The notes: generated by a model from the sequence alone, not told the origin. DNA of 64,000 bases from Aminiphilus circumscriptus DSM 16581 (GCF_000526375.1 NZ_JAFY01000005.1:310001-374000), one strand, 5' to 3'; shown: positions 51,965-60,582, counted from the stretch's first letter. Made by a program: numbers and translations.

Positions 51965-53244
51965 TGGGCAAGACCATGATCGAAAAGATCATCGAGCGAG
52001 CCTCGGGCAAAAAAGTGAAGGTCGGTGACCGCGTCTGGTGCAACATCGACTGGTCCACCGCCCGCGACTTCGGCGGGGCGAATTGTGTTCTTCAGTTTGA
52101 GGAAGTGACGGAAAAGAAGGGAAAGGTCTGGGATCCGGAAAAGATCGCCTTCACCTTCGATCTTCAGGCACCGGCCCATGCGGAAAAGGTCGCCCAGAAC
52201 CAGAAGATCATCCGTGATTTTGCGAAGAAACAAGGGATTTCCAAAGTCTTCGACGTGAACTGGGGAATCGGGCAGCACGTGCTCCTTGAAAACGGTCTGG
52301 TCAAACCCGGCGATGTCATCCTCGGCACGGACAGCCACATGAACCTTCTCGGCGCCGTGGGCTCCTTCGCCACCGGCGTGGGGAACACGGACATCGTGGC
52401 GTCCTGGTTCAAGGGAACCAACTGGTTCCGCGTACCCGAGACGATGAAGATCACCGCCACGGGGACCTTCAAGAAGGGCGTCTGCATGCGCGACTTCCTC
52501 ACCCTTCTCGTGGGAACTCTCGGTGCGGACGGCATGTTCTTCCGGTCCGTGGAGTTCTACGGCGAGACCATTGAAAACTCCACCCTCGCGGATCGCATCA
52601 CCCTCTGCTCCATGGTCACCGAGATGAGCGGCAAGGTTGGACTCATCCTTCCCAACGGGGACGTGCTCGACTGGCTCCGGGCGAGAGCCGGGAGCGAAGT
52701 GGACGAACGCGTGAAGGCCATCGCCGCCGATCCCGACGCAGTCTACTGCCAGGAACTCGCCTTCGATGTCAACGACCTGGAACCCCTCGCCTCCTGCCCG
52801 GATGCGCCGGACAACGTGAAGAAGGTCCGGGAGGTCGCGGGAAACCATATCGATCAGGTACACATCGGCTCCTGTTCCAACGGCCGTTTCGAGGACATCG
52901 CCGCCGCCTTCGACGTGCTCAAGGCCGCGAATTTCCAGATCAGCCCCACGGTGCGCACCATCATCACCCCCGCGACGAGGGAGACCATGAAGCGCTGCGC
53001 CGAGGCGGGCATGATCCAGAAATTCCTGGAGGCCGGGGTCATCTTCACCAATCCCACCTGCAGCCTATGCACCGCGGAGCACTACGGCGTGCTTCCCAGC
53101 GGCGACGTGGGCGTCTCCACCACAAATCGGAACTTCATCGGCAAGGTGGGCAAGGGAAGTCACACCTATCTCATGAGTCCCATGTCGGCAATGGCTTCCG
53201 CTGTCCGCGGCGTCATCACGGACCCGCGGGATATCCTCTGCTAG
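51964..53244 (+). CDS. Aconitase-superfamily hydro-lyase large subunit (LeuC-like), first pair
   Basis: 426-residue [4Fe-4S] dehydratase of the two-subunit LeuC/LeuD group. Cluster ligands: Cys in IGSCSNGRFEDIA, and CSLC in NPTCSLCTAEHYG. The active-site GTDSHMNLLGAVGSFATGVGNTDI motif is present. It isomerises or hydrates a hydroxy-di- or tricarboxylic acid: isopropylmalate, aconitate/citrate, homoaconitate, 2-methylmalate or mesaconate are options. The following small subunit lacks the YLRT motif of isopropylmalate isomerase, so that substrate is less likely. Neighbouring isocitrate-type dehydrogenase and citrate lyase point to a citrate-related acid. AGGAGG upstream is 12 bp from ATG. Confidence 0.85.
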   Translation: MGKTMIEKIIERASGKKVKVGDRVWCNIDWSTARDFGGANCVLQFEEVTEKKGKVWDPEKIAFTFDLQAPAHAEKVAQNQKIIRDFAKKQGISKVFDVNWGIGQHVLLENGLVKPGDVILGTDSHMNLLGAVGSFATGVGNTDIVASWFKGTNWFRVPETMKITATGTFKKGVCMRDFLTLLVGTLGADGMFFRSVEFYGETIENSTLADRITLCSMVTEMSGKVGLILPNGDVLDWLRARAGSEVDERVKAIAADPDAVYCQELAFDVNDLEPLASCPDAPDNVKKVREVAGNHIDQVHIGSCSNGRFEDIAAAFDVLKAANFQISPTVRTIITPATRETMKRCAEAGMIQKFLEAGVIFTNPTCSLCTAEHYGVLPSGDVGVSTTNRNFIGKVGKGSHTYLMSPMSAMASAVRGVITDPRDILC

Positions 53245-53266
53245 GGCGACCAAGGAGGACACGAAG

Positions 53267-53797
53267 ATGGAACAGACAATTCTGCGCGGACGTGCCTGGG
53301 TTTTCGGCGACGACGTGGACACGGACCTCATCTACCACAACAAGTATCTCGCCGAGACGGATCCCAAGAAAATGCCCCAGTTCTCCTTTGAATACTATCC
53401 CGGCAAGGAGAACTTCGCAAAGGAAGTGAAAGAGGGCGATTTTGTCGTGGCGGGCCGGAACTTCGGCTGCGGCTCCTCCCGGGAACATGCCGTGTACTGC
53501 CTCAAGTTCGCAGGCATACCCGTAGTACTGGCCGAGTCCTTTTCCCGCATCTATTACCGGAACGCCATCAACAACGGCTACCCCGTGCTCTTCGTGAACG
53601 GTCTGAGCGAGGCCATCAAGGCAAAGGAGATCAACGACGGAGATGAACTCGAAGTGAACCTCGCCACCGGTGAGATCAAGGACGTTACCAACGGCAAGAC
53701 CTTCCACGGAGACGCCGTGGCCGATCTCGAAAAGGACATCATGGCCGCGGGAGGACTTATCGAGTATCTCAAGGAACAGGCAGCGAAGAGTGCCTGA
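53267..53797 (+). CDS. Aconitase-superfamily hydro-lyase small subunit (LeuD-like), first pair
   Basis: 176-residue swivel domain. Recognisable: DDVDTDLIYHNKYLAETDPKK (substrate-loop region, with YLAE where LeuD has YLRT), the GRNFGCGSSREHAVYCLKFAG active-site loop, and FSRIYYRNAINNGYPVLF. It forms the heteromer with the large subunit 22 bp upstream. The altered loop implies an altered substrate side chain. GGAGGAC lies before the ATG. Confidence 0.85.
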   Translation: MEQTILRGRAWVFGDDVDTDLIYHNKYLAETDPKKMPQFSFEYYPGKENFAKEVKEGDFVVAGRNFGCGSSREHAVYCLKFAGIPVVLAESFSRIYYRNAINNGYPVLFVNGLSEAIKAKEINDGDELEVNLATGEIKDVTNGKTFHGDAVADLEKDIMAAGGLIEYLKEQAAKSA

Positions 53798-53828
53798 GCG
53801 AGAGACATCGCAAGGAGGGATACACACC

Positions 53829-55085
53829 ATGGGCAAGACCTTCGCCGAAAAGGTTCTCGGCAAAGCCGCCGGATATGAGGTCAAGGCCAACGATGTGGTC
53901 ACCGTGGAGCCCCATTTTTGCATGAGCCACGACAACGCCGCACCCATCGCCAAGACCTTCAAGAAGATCGGCGTCAAAAACGTCTGGAAACCCGACGCAC
54001 TCGTGTTCATTCTCGACCACGCCGTACCGGCCCCCAGCGACGAACATGCGGTAAACCACAAGGAGATCCGGGAATTCGTCAAGGAACAGGGCATTCCTCA
54101 CTTCTACGACGTCATGTCCAATGGCGGCGTCTGCCACCAGGTCATGTGTGAAGAGGGCTTCGCCCTTCCGGGGCTCATCATGGTGGGCAGCGACAGCCAC
54201 ACCTGCACCTACGGTGCCTACGGCGCCTTCTCCACCGGCATCGGACGAAGCGAAATGGCCGCGGCCTGGGCGACGGGCAAGATCTGGTTCAAGGTCCCCG
54301 AGAGCCTGAAGATCACCGTCACGGGCAAATTCAAGAAAGGAGTCACCGCCAAGGATCTCATCCTCAAGATCATCGGCGACATCGGCGCCGATGGTGCGGA
54401 CTACATGTCCGTGGAATTCCACGGCCAGGGCATCGCCGACATGACCGTGGCGGAGAGGATGACCCTGTGCAACATGGGCATCGAGATGGGCGCCAAGAAC
54501 GCCGTCTGCCCTCCTGACGAGAAAGTGCTCGACGCCATCAAGGGCAAGGCAAAAAGCGACAAGTGGGAGGCAATCTGGGCGGACGCCGACGCAATCTACG
54601 CGAAAGAACTCGCCTACAATCTGGGCGATCTCGTTCCCTGCGTGGCAAAACCCCACACGGTGGACAACTACGCCGCCATTGACGCAGTGAAGGGAACGGA
54701 GATCCACCAGGCCTTCCTCGGGAGCTGCACCAACGCCCGCATCGAAGATCTCCGCGCCGCGGCGGAGATCCTCAAGGGACGCAAGGTAGCCGTGCGGACC
54801 ATCGTCATCCCCGCTTCCTGGACAGTCTATCGCCAGGCCATGAAAGAGGGACTCTTCGACACCTTCCTCGACGCAGGCTGCGTCATCGCCAATCCCGGCT
54901 GCGGCCCCTGCATGGGCAACCACGAGGGAATCCTCGCCCCCGGCGAGACCTGCATCAGCACAGCAAACCGGAATTTCAAGGGGCGCATGGGCAACAAAGA
55001 GAGCTTCATCTATTTGGCGAGCCCCCTCACCGTGGCCGCTTCGGCTCTCACCGGCAAGATCTCCGATCCGAGGGAGGTGCTGTAG
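53829..55085 (+). CDS. Aconitase-superfamily hydro-lyase large subunit (LeuC-like), second pair
   Basis: 418-residue [4Fe-4S] hydro-lyase, a distant paralogue of the first large subunit. Cluster ligands lie in LGSCTNARIEDL and NPGCGPCMGNHEG. The substrate motif GSDSHTCTYGAYGAFSTGIGRSEM is intact. The presence of two different pairs suggests two hydration/dehydration steps, for example citrate to aconitate to isocitrate or a mesaconate-type step. GGAGGG lies 9 bp upstream of ATG 53829. Confidence 0.85.
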   Translation: MGKTFAEKVLGKAAGYEVKANDVVTVEPHFCMSHDNAAPIAKTFKKIGVKNVWKPDALVFILDHAVPAPSDEHAVNHKEIREFVKEQGIPHFYDVMSNGGVCHQVMCEEGFALPGLIMVGSDSHTCTYGAYGAFSTGIGRSEMAAAWATGKIWFKVPESLKITVTGKFKKGVTAKDLILKIIGDIGADGADYMSVEFHGQGIADMTVAERMTLCNMGIEMGAKNAVCPPDEKVLDAIKGKAKSDKWEAIWADADAIYAKELAYNLGDLVPCVAKPHTVDNYAAIDAVKGTEIHQAFLGSCTNARIEDLRAAAEILKGRKVAVRTIVIPASWTVYRQAMKEGLFDTFLDAGCVIANPGCGPCMGNHEGILAPGETCISTANRNFKGRMGNKESFIYLASPLTVAASALTGKISDPREVL

Positions 55086-55087
55086 TC

Positions 55088-55582
55088 GTGAAAATCACCG
55101 GAAAAGTTTGGAAGTACGGCGACGATGTGAACACCGACGTCATCTTCCCGGGAAAATACACCTACACCATCAAGGATCGCGCCGAGATGGCCAAGGTGGC
55201 TCTGGAAGACCTCGACCCGGAATTCACCAAATCCGCCAAGGCGGGAGACATCATCGTGGCCGGCAAGAACTGGGGATGCGGCTCTTCCCGTGAGCAGGCC
55301 GTCTCCTGCCTCAAGGAGCGCGGAATCGGCGCCATCATCGCCAAGGGATTCGCCCGAATCTACTACCGAAACTGCCTGAACGAGGGCCTTCCCATCATCG
55401 TCTCTCCCGAAGCCGTCGACGCCATCGAAGCAGGCGATGAAGTCACCGTCGATTTCGATGCGGGCCAGATCGTCACGAAAAAGGGGACCTTCCCCTTCCC
55501 ACCCTATCCGGAATTCGTCCGGGGGCTCATCGAGGACGGAGGGCTCATTCCCCACGTGAAGAAGTCCCTGGGGCTGAGCTGA
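55088..55582 (+). CDS. Aconitase-superfamily hydro-lyase small subunit (LeuD-like), second pair
   Basis: 164-residue partner of the preceding large subunit, GTG start 2 bp after its stop. DDVNTDVIFPGKYTYTI holds the substrate loop (YTYT instead of YLRT). The GKNWGCGSSREQAVSCLKE active-site loop and FARIYYRNCLNEGLPI are present. The coupling is tight, so both are expressed at the same ratio. Confidence 0.85.
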   Translation: MKITGKVWKYGDDVNTDVIFPGKYTYTIKDRAEMAKVALEDLDPEFTKSAKAGDIIVAGKNWGCGSSREQAVSCLKERGIGAIIAKGFARIYYRNCLNEGLPIIVSPEAVDAIEAGDEVTVDFDAGQIVTKKGTFPFPPYPEFVRGLIEDGGLIPHVKKSLGLS

Positions 55583-55598
55583 TCCATTCGAACCGGCG

Positions 55599-55630
55599 CG
55601 GGCCCGCCGCCCCTGGAAACGGCGGGCCCG
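55599..55630 (+). terminator. GC-rich hairpin between the second dehydratase and the dehydrogenase
   Basis: An 11-bp perfect stem (CGGGCCCGCCG with CGGCGGGCCCG) with a ten-base loop, 17 bp after the stop codon and no T run. It may attenuate or stabilise the mRNA. Confidence 0.4.
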
Positions 55631-55724
55631 GTACTCCACGATCCGCGGCATCATGTCGAAGGCGGATCGCGGGCGAAGAGGAAAAATCGAGTTTCACCAC
55701 ACATTTTAAGGAGGGAATCCGCCC

Positions 55725-56981
55725 ATGACCCGCAACGTTCTGCAGGTGAAGGAGAAGAAAGACCGCTACACCGTGTGCTACATGCCCGGAGACGATTCCG
55801 GCTTTGACATGATGGAAGCGGCAATGCTCGTCCTGAACACCATGGATCTCCCCATCGATTTCGTCCGGGCCGACCTGGGATGGTGCATGTGGGAGAAGTC
55901 CATCGCGAAGTTCGGCGAGGGCGACCCCCGGTGCAACACCGTTCCCCCCGAGACGATCAAGAAGATCGAGAACGCCGATGCCACCCTCATGGCGGCTATC
56001 ACCTCCAAGGCAGGCGTGAAAGGCTTCAAATCCGCCATCCTTCAAATGCGGCAGCTCTTCGATCTCTACATCAACCTGCGCCCTGCGAAGGTCCTTCCCG
56101 GCGTCGGTACCCCGCTGAAGGGCGACCCCAAGATCGACCTCGTCCTCTTCCGTGAGAACACGGAAGATCTCTACGCCGCCGTGGAATTCAACCCCCTTCC
56201 CAAGGAACTCTACGACGTCCACAAGGGCATGGAGCGTTTCAAGAAGTGCTCCGAAGTGGCCGTGTCCTGGCGCGTCTTCTCCAAGGAAGGATGCGAGCGC
56301 ATCATCCGGGCTGCCTTCGAGTACGCAAAGGCAACGGGACGCAAGACCGTCCACAACTGCAACAAGGCGAACGTCATCCGGGAGACCGACGGCATGATGA
56401 AGAAGATCTTCCTCCAGGTGGCCAAGGAATACGAGCAGTTCGGCATCAAGGCGATCGAAGAGAACGCCGACGCTACCGCCATGTGGCTCATCAAGAATCC
56501 CCAGGATTATGAAGTCATTGTGGCAAGCAACGTCTTCGGCGACATCCTCTCCGATGAGGCGTCCCAGCTCGTGGGCGGACTCGGCTTCGCTCCCAGCGGC
56601 AACATCGGCGAGAAGACCGCCATCTTCGAACCCTGCAGCGGTTCCGTTCCCAAGTACGCCCATCAGTACCGGGTCAACCCCAGCGCCATCCTGCTCACCG
56701 CAAAGATGATGCTCGAATATCTCGGTCTCGATGAAGCGGGTGCGAAGATCGAAAAGGCCATCGGCGACGTGCTGGTGGAAGGCAAGGTGCTCACCTACGA
56801 CGTGCTCCGGGACTTCCGGGGCGACCCGAACTGGGAGAAAAACGCCGCCTCCACCCTGGACATGGCCGCCGAAATCGCCCGAAAGATCACTCCCGGCATC
56901 TCCGAGGCTCGCATCGAGAGCGCCAGGGCGAAAGCGAAGGAAATGTGCGACTGGACGAAGACCGTCGGCTTCGACGAATAA
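55725..56981 (+). CDS. Isocitrate/isopropylmalate-type dehydrogenase
   Basis: 418-residue beta-decarboxylating dehydrogenase family member. Metal and substrate motifs: FRENTEDLYAAVEF, CNKANVIRETDGMM and NVFGDILSDEASQLVGGLGFAPSGNIG. The substrate-binding segment KSAILQMRQLFDLYINLRP keeps a Ser and an Arg like isocitrate dehydrogenases, but the Asn of their SxN pattern is missing. The protein is probably NAD(P)-dependent with isocitrate or a close homologue. Context with citrate lyase favours isocitrate. A strong AAGGAGG lies before the ATG. Confidence 0.85.
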   Translation: MTRNVLQVKEKKDRYTVCYMPGDDSGFDMMEAAMLVLNTMDLPIDFVRADLGWCMWEKSIAKFGEGDPRCNTVPPETIKKIENADATLMAAITSKAGVKGFKSAILQMRQLFDLYINLRPAKVLPGVGTPLKGDPKIDLVLFRENTEDLYAAVEFNPLPKELYDVHKGMERFKKCSEVAVSWRVFSKEGCERIIRAAFEYAKATGRKTVHNCNKANVIRETDGMMKKIFLQVAKEYEQFGIKAIEENADATAMWLIKNPQDYEVIVASNVFGDILSDEASQLVGGLGFAPSGNIGEKTAIFEPCSGSVPKYAHQYRVNPSAILLTAKMMLEYLGLDEAGAKIEKAIGDVLVEGKVLTYDVLRDFRGDPNWEKNAASTLDMAAEIARKITPGISEARIESARAKAKEMCDWTKTVGFDE

Positions 56982-57007
56982 AGCGACGGCCCTTGGAACA
57001 CACTATC

Positions 57008-57035
57008 GGGGCTCGCCGCGGCGAGCCCCTTTGTT
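57008..57035 (+). terminator. Terminator-like hairpin after the dehydrogenase gene
   Basis: GGGGCTCGCC pairs with GGCGAGCCCC and is followed by TTTGTT. It lies 27 bp after the dehydrogenase stop and 58 bp before citD. Confidence 0.5.
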
Positions 57036-57092
57036 CGTCCGGGACGAGTCTCGCTCATTCAATCGAGAATCCAAGGCAAGGAGGAATGCGTC

Positions 57093-57365
57093 ATGAAAAC
57101 GGCATCGGCCGGAACGGTGGAGTCCATGGACTGCCTCGTGACGGTCAGCGAAGGCGCTCCGGGAAGCGGGCTTTCCATTCAGCTCTCCGGCGCCGCCACG
57201 GCCCGTTTCGCGCCCACCATGCGCAAGGCCGTACAGGAAGTCGCCACTGCCATGGGCGCCACGGATCTTTCCATCTCCATCCAGGACAACGGCGCTTTGG
57301 ACCTGATCCTCAAGGCCAGAACGGAAGCCGCGCTGACCCGCTATCGGGGAGGTGACACCGCATGA
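57093..57365 (+). CDS. citD: Citrate lyase acyl carrier protein (gamma subunit)
   Basis: 90-residue carrier that holds the 2'-(5''-phosphoribosyl)-3'-dephospho-CoA arm on a Ser; the likely attachment Ser is Ser11 in AGTVESMD, matching E. coli CitD. It has DNGALDLILKARTEAAL at the C-terminus as in CitD. Its stop overlaps the citE start in ATGA, so the three lyase genes are coupled. A GAGGAGG-type site precedes the ATG. Confidence 0.92.
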   Translation: MKTASAGTVESMDCLVTVSEGAPGSGLSIQLSGAATARFAPTMRKAVQEVATAMGATDLSISIQDNGALDLILKARTEAALTRYRGGDTA

Positions 57366-58240
57366 GACTCCGAAGGACCATGCTCTATCTTCCCGGAAAC
57401 AATCCCAACATGCTTCTTCGAGGACACCTCTTCAAACCCGACGGTCTCATCCTCGACCTCGAGGATGCCGTGGCAATGCGCGAAAAAGACGCGGCCCGCA
57501 TTCTCGTGCGCGACGTGCTTCGGCAAGGGCAGTTCGGTGACTGCGAGGTGACGGTGCGCATCAACGGCATGGACACTTCTTACTGGAAAGACGATCTTGA
57601 GGCCGTTGTCCCCGCAGGTATTCACGGCATTCGTGTTCCCAAAGTGGAAGATCCAAAGGATATGGTCCTGCTCGACGAAACGCTTTCGGAAATCGAAACC
57701 CGAGCGGGCGTTCCGCTCGGAAAAACGCTGATCTTCTGTCTTCTGGAGACGGCCAAGGGGATCTGGCGCGCCTACGAGATCGCCACGGCCTCGAAACGCG
57801 TGACCGCCATCATCCCCGGCGGCGAAGACCTCACGGCAGATCTTCGGACCAATCGCTCCGCCGAGGGAACCGAGTTGGAGGGAGTGCGCAAGATGCTCGT
57901 TCTCGCCGCCCGGGCGGCTGGGGTGGACGCCCTGGATACGGTGTTCCCCCGTATCACCGACGACGAAGGATTGCGGAAGGAAGTCAGCTTCATCAAGCAA
58001 CTCGGGTTCGACGGCAAGAGCGTCATCCACCCGAACCAGATCCCCATCATCCACGACGTGTTCACGCCCACGGAGAAGGAAATCGAGAAAGCAAAGCGCA
58101 TCGTCGCCGCCGCCAAAGAGGCCGCCGAGCGGGGTCTTGGCGCCGTCTCCGTTGACGGGCGCATGGTGGACCGCCCCGTGGTGAAACGGGCGGAATTCAC
58201 CCTGATCCGGGCCGGACTGTTCGAGGAGGTGCACTCATGA
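57362..58240 (+). CDS. citE: Citrate lyase beta subunit (citryl-ACP lyase)
   Basis: 292-residue TIM-barrel lyase. Motifs LYLPGNNPNML at the N-terminus, GLILDLEDAVAMREK, IIPGGEDLTADL and KSVIHPNQIPIIHDVFTP. It cleaves citryl-ACP to acetyl-ACP and oxaloacetate. A citramalate-lyase activity cannot be ruled out. It overlaps citD and citF by 4 bp each. Confidence 0.92.
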   Translation: MRLRRTMLYLPGNNPNMLLRGHLFKPDGLILDLEDAVAMREKDAARILVRDVLRQGQFGDCEVTVRINGMDTSYWKDDLEAVVPAGIHGIRVPKVEDPKDMVLLDETLSEIETRAGVPLGKTLIFCLLETAKGIWRAYEIATASKRVTAIIPGGEDLTADLRTNRSAEGTELEGVRKMLVLAARAAGVDALDTVFPRITDDEGLRKEVSFIKQLGFDGKSVIHPNQIPIIHDVFTPTEKEIEKAKRIVAAAKEAAERGLGAVSVDGRMVDRPVVKRAEFTLIRAGLFEEVHS

Positions 58241-59790
58241 TCCGCAACGCGCTTGGGCGGGAGCTGCCCGAATCCATTCCCGGCTACGGGGTGGTAAAGC
58301 CCTTCCTCGGCCACGACAAACGCGTTCCCGAGGGGAACCGAGACGGGGGCCGCATCAAGGCCACTTTCGGCACCTGCACGGACAAGGTGCTTCCCGACAT
58401 CAAAGCCGCCATCGCCGCATCGGGACTGAAGAGCGGTATGACCGTCTCCTTCCATCACCATCTCCGCAACGGCGACTACGTGGTGAACATGGTCATCGAC
58501 GCCTGCGCGGAAATGGGCATCCGGGATCTCACCCTCTTCCCCACGGCTCTCTTCGGCGTGCACAAGAAACTTATTCCCCACATCAAGAGCGGCGTCATCC
58601 GCAGGATCATGGGCTCCGTGAACGGCCCCATCGGTCAGCTCGTCTCCGAAGGAGGCATGGAGGAACCGGTGGTGCTCCGCAGTCACGGAGGCCGCCCTCG
58701 GGCCGTCACCTGCGGTGACGTGCACATCGACGTGGCCTTTCTCGCCGCACCCCGGGCGGACAGATACGGCAATCTCTCCGGTGTCGGTTCCAACTCGGCC
58801 TGCGGTTCCCTTGGGTACGCTTTCACGGACGCCATGTACGCGGACTGTGTCGTGGCGGTGACGGACTGCCTCCAGCCCTATCCCATCGGCAACGTGTCCA
58901 TCCCTCAGGTCTACGTGGATTTCGTGGTGGCCGTGGAAAGCATCGGCGATCCCGCGGGAATCGTCTCCGGAACAACCCAGATCACCCGCGATCCCCTGCG
59001 TCTCCTCATCTCCAGATATGCGGCCCAGCTCATCGAGGCCAGCCCCTACTTCAAGAACGGCATCTCCTTCCAGACCGGCGCGGGGGGCATTCCGCTGGCG
59101 GTGACAGCCTTCATGAAGGAAGCCATGAAACGCAGAGAGGTGAAGGGGAGCTTCGGTCTGGGAGGCATCACGGGGTACTTCGTGGACCTGCTCAAAGAAG
59201 GGTACGTGGAACGTCTTCTGGACGTGCAGTCCTTCGACCTCGAAGCGGTGCGCTCCATCGCGTCGAACCCTGACCACGTGGAGATCTCCGCCGACTGGTA
59301 CGCCAATCCCTGGAACAAGGGATGCGCCGTGAACATGCTCGACGTGGTCATCCTCGGCGCCACGGAGCTGGACAAGGATTTCAACGCAAACGTGAACACC
59401 GAGGCTGACGGCGCGCTGCTTCACGGCATCGGCGGCCATCAGGACACCGCCGCCGGGGCCAAGCTGACCATCATCAGCCAGCCCCTCCTCCGGGGACGCA
59501 TTCCCTGCGTGGTGGATTCGGTCTATTCCGTCACGACCCCCGGCGAGGTTGTGGACGCAGTGGTCACCGAGTACGGCGTCACCATCAACCCCCGTCGTCA
59601 GGACCTGATCGACGCCGCCAAAGAGGCAGGGAATTTCCCCCTCCTCTCCATGGAGGAACTCCTCGCCAAGGCAAAGCAACTCGTCGGTCCCATGGAGCCC
59701 GTGCAGACCGAGGAGCGCATCGTGGGCGTCATCGAATGGCGTGACGGCACCGTCATCGACGTGGTGCGCCAGTTGAAGGCCAAGGCATAG
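58237..59790 (+). CDS. citF: Citrate lyase alpha subunit (citrate:acetyl-ACP transferase)
   Basis: 517-residue CoA-transferase-fold subunit that exchanges citrate for acetate on the acyl carrier protein. Recognised by GYGVVKPFLGHDKRVP near the N-terminus, VSFHHHLRNGDYVVNMV, and FGLGGITGYFVDLLKEG and GIGGHQDTAAGAKL later. The complex would be complete with citD and citE. Genes for activation (citC ligase, citX, citG) are absent, so they must lie elsewhere. Confidence 0.93.
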   Translation: MIRNALGRELPESIPGYGVVKPFLGHDKRVPEGNRDGGRIKATFGTCTDKVLPDIKAAIAASGLKSGMTVSFHHHLRNGDYVVNMVIDACAEMGIRDLTLFPTALFGVHKKLIPHIKSGVIRRIMGSVNGPIGQLVSEGGMEEPVVLRSHGGRPRAVTCGDVHIDVAFLAAPRADRYGNLSGVGSNSACGSLGYAFTDAMYADCVVAVTDCLQPYPIGNVSIPQVYVDFVVAVESIGDPAGIVSGTTQITRDPLRLLISRYAAQLIEASPYFKNGISFQTGAGGIPLAVTAFMKEAMKRREVKGSFGLGGITGYFVDLLKEGYVERLLDVQSFDLEAVRSIASNPDHVEISADWYANPWNKGCAVNMLDVVILGATELDKDFNANVNTEADGALLHGIGGHQDTAAGAKLTIISQPLLRGRIPCVVDSVYSVTTPGEVVDAVVTEYGVTINPRRQDLIDAAKEAGNFPLLSMEELLAKAKQLVGPMEPVQTEERIVGVIEWRDGTVIDVVRQLKAKA

Positions 59791-59922
59791 CCTTATCGCA
59801 CAAAGAGGAAGGAGCTTCCCTTCCACAAGTTCGCACCGGGAAGCCGGACGTTCGCCCCAGAGTTTCCTGAAACGGAGACTCTAGCGTTCGCACACACGCC
59901 GTGACATCTCTTCCTCGCCCCG

Positions 59923-59959
59923 AGCCGCCTTCGACATGCAGTCGAAGGCGGCTGTTTTT
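59923..59959 (+). terminator. Rho-independent terminator of the citrate-lyase operon
   Basis: AGCCGCCTTCGAC pairs perfectly with GTCGAAGGCGGCT across a five-base loop, then GTTTTT. It lies 132 bp after citF and stops plus-strand transcription before the third repeat copy. Confidence 0.85.
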
Positions 59960-59968
59960 CAAATTTGA

Positions 59969-60069
59969 GGAAGCTCTGAATAAAGGCCTTTCGCTTTCCC
60001 TTGACCTCGGGCCGCATCAGGCTCTGCGAGGCACCCTGCGGGGCTGACGCAGCCTTATTCAGAGATTCC
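59969..60069 (+). mobile_element. 101-bp MITE-like repeat, copy 3
   Basis: Same orientation and nearly the same sequence as copy 1. Perfect 4-bp flanking duplication TTGA (59965-59968 and 60070-60073). It lies between the citrate-lyase terminator and the end of the SMR gene, 26 bp after that gene's stop on the minus strand. Confidence 0.85.
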
Positions 60070-60095
60070 TTGATTTTCGGAACGTTTTTCTGTTC

Positions 60096-60461
60096 TCAGA
60101 GAGAAATGAGCAGGATACCCACGAGAATCGCCGCGGCGCCAACGGCTCGGCGTCGGTTGAGCCGTTCCCGGAAAAGGAACACCGATGCGGCGAGGACGAG
60201 CAAAAAGGCCGTGCTGGTACAGAGGGGAAACGCGAGGGAAAGATCCATCTTCGACAGAAGCGCCGCGTAGAACACGAAGGAGCAGACATAGGCGGCCATG
60301 CCGCCTATGACGAAGGGATTGAGGAGAATCCTTCGTACGGCACCGAAGAGTCCTCCGGAAGAGACGGGACCTTTCGAGGACATCCCCATTTTCAGCGAAA
60401 CGTGGGCACCGGCATTGAGCAGGATGTCTCCCACAACCAGAAACAGCACGAGAGGTTCCAT
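60096..60461 (-). CDS. Small multidrug resistance/EmrE-like membrane protein
   Basis: 121-residue membrane protein with four predicted helices, typical of SMR or ArnE/F-type DMT-superfamily proteins. The C-terminal helix LVLAASVFLFRERLNRRRAVGAAAILVGILLISL is characteristic of the DMT fold. No clear Glu14-equivalent of EmrE is visible in the first helix (VVGDILLNAGAHVSLKMG), so drug efflux is not assured. ATG 60461 has GGGAG seven bases upstream. It lies downstream of the NAD(P)H oxidoreductase gene and is separated from it by a terminator. Confidence 0.75.
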   Translation of the reverse strand: MEPLVLFLVVGDILLNAGAHVSLKMGMSSKGPVSSGGLFGAVRRILLNPFVIGGMAAYVCSFVFYAALLSKMDLSLAFPLCTSTAFLLVLAASVFLFRERLNRRRAVGAAAILVGILLISL

Positions 60462-60535
60462 GCGACCACTCCCTTTTCTTTTCACTTCCGCGACTCTAGC
60501 GGAAGAATCGGGGGAAGGCAACCCCGGATCGGCAC

Positions 60536-60582
60536 AAAAAAGACTGGTCGCACTGCGAAAGCACCGCCGTACGACCAGTCTT
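60536..60582 (-). terminator. Rho-independent terminator after the NAD(P)H oxidoreductase gene
   Basis: AAGACTGGTCG pairs with CGACCAGTCTT around a 21-base loop, followed on the minus strand by TTTTTT. It lies about 75 bp downstream of the stop. Confidence 0.85.

Noticed and set aside
53769-54923. Minus-strand frame of 384 codons opposite the second LeuC-like gene
   Set aside because: Mirror of a conserved enzyme; no ribosome-binding site and low-complexity composition.
57772-59826. Minus-strand frame of 684 codons opposite citE and citF
   Set aside because: Antisense shadow of the citrate lyase genes.
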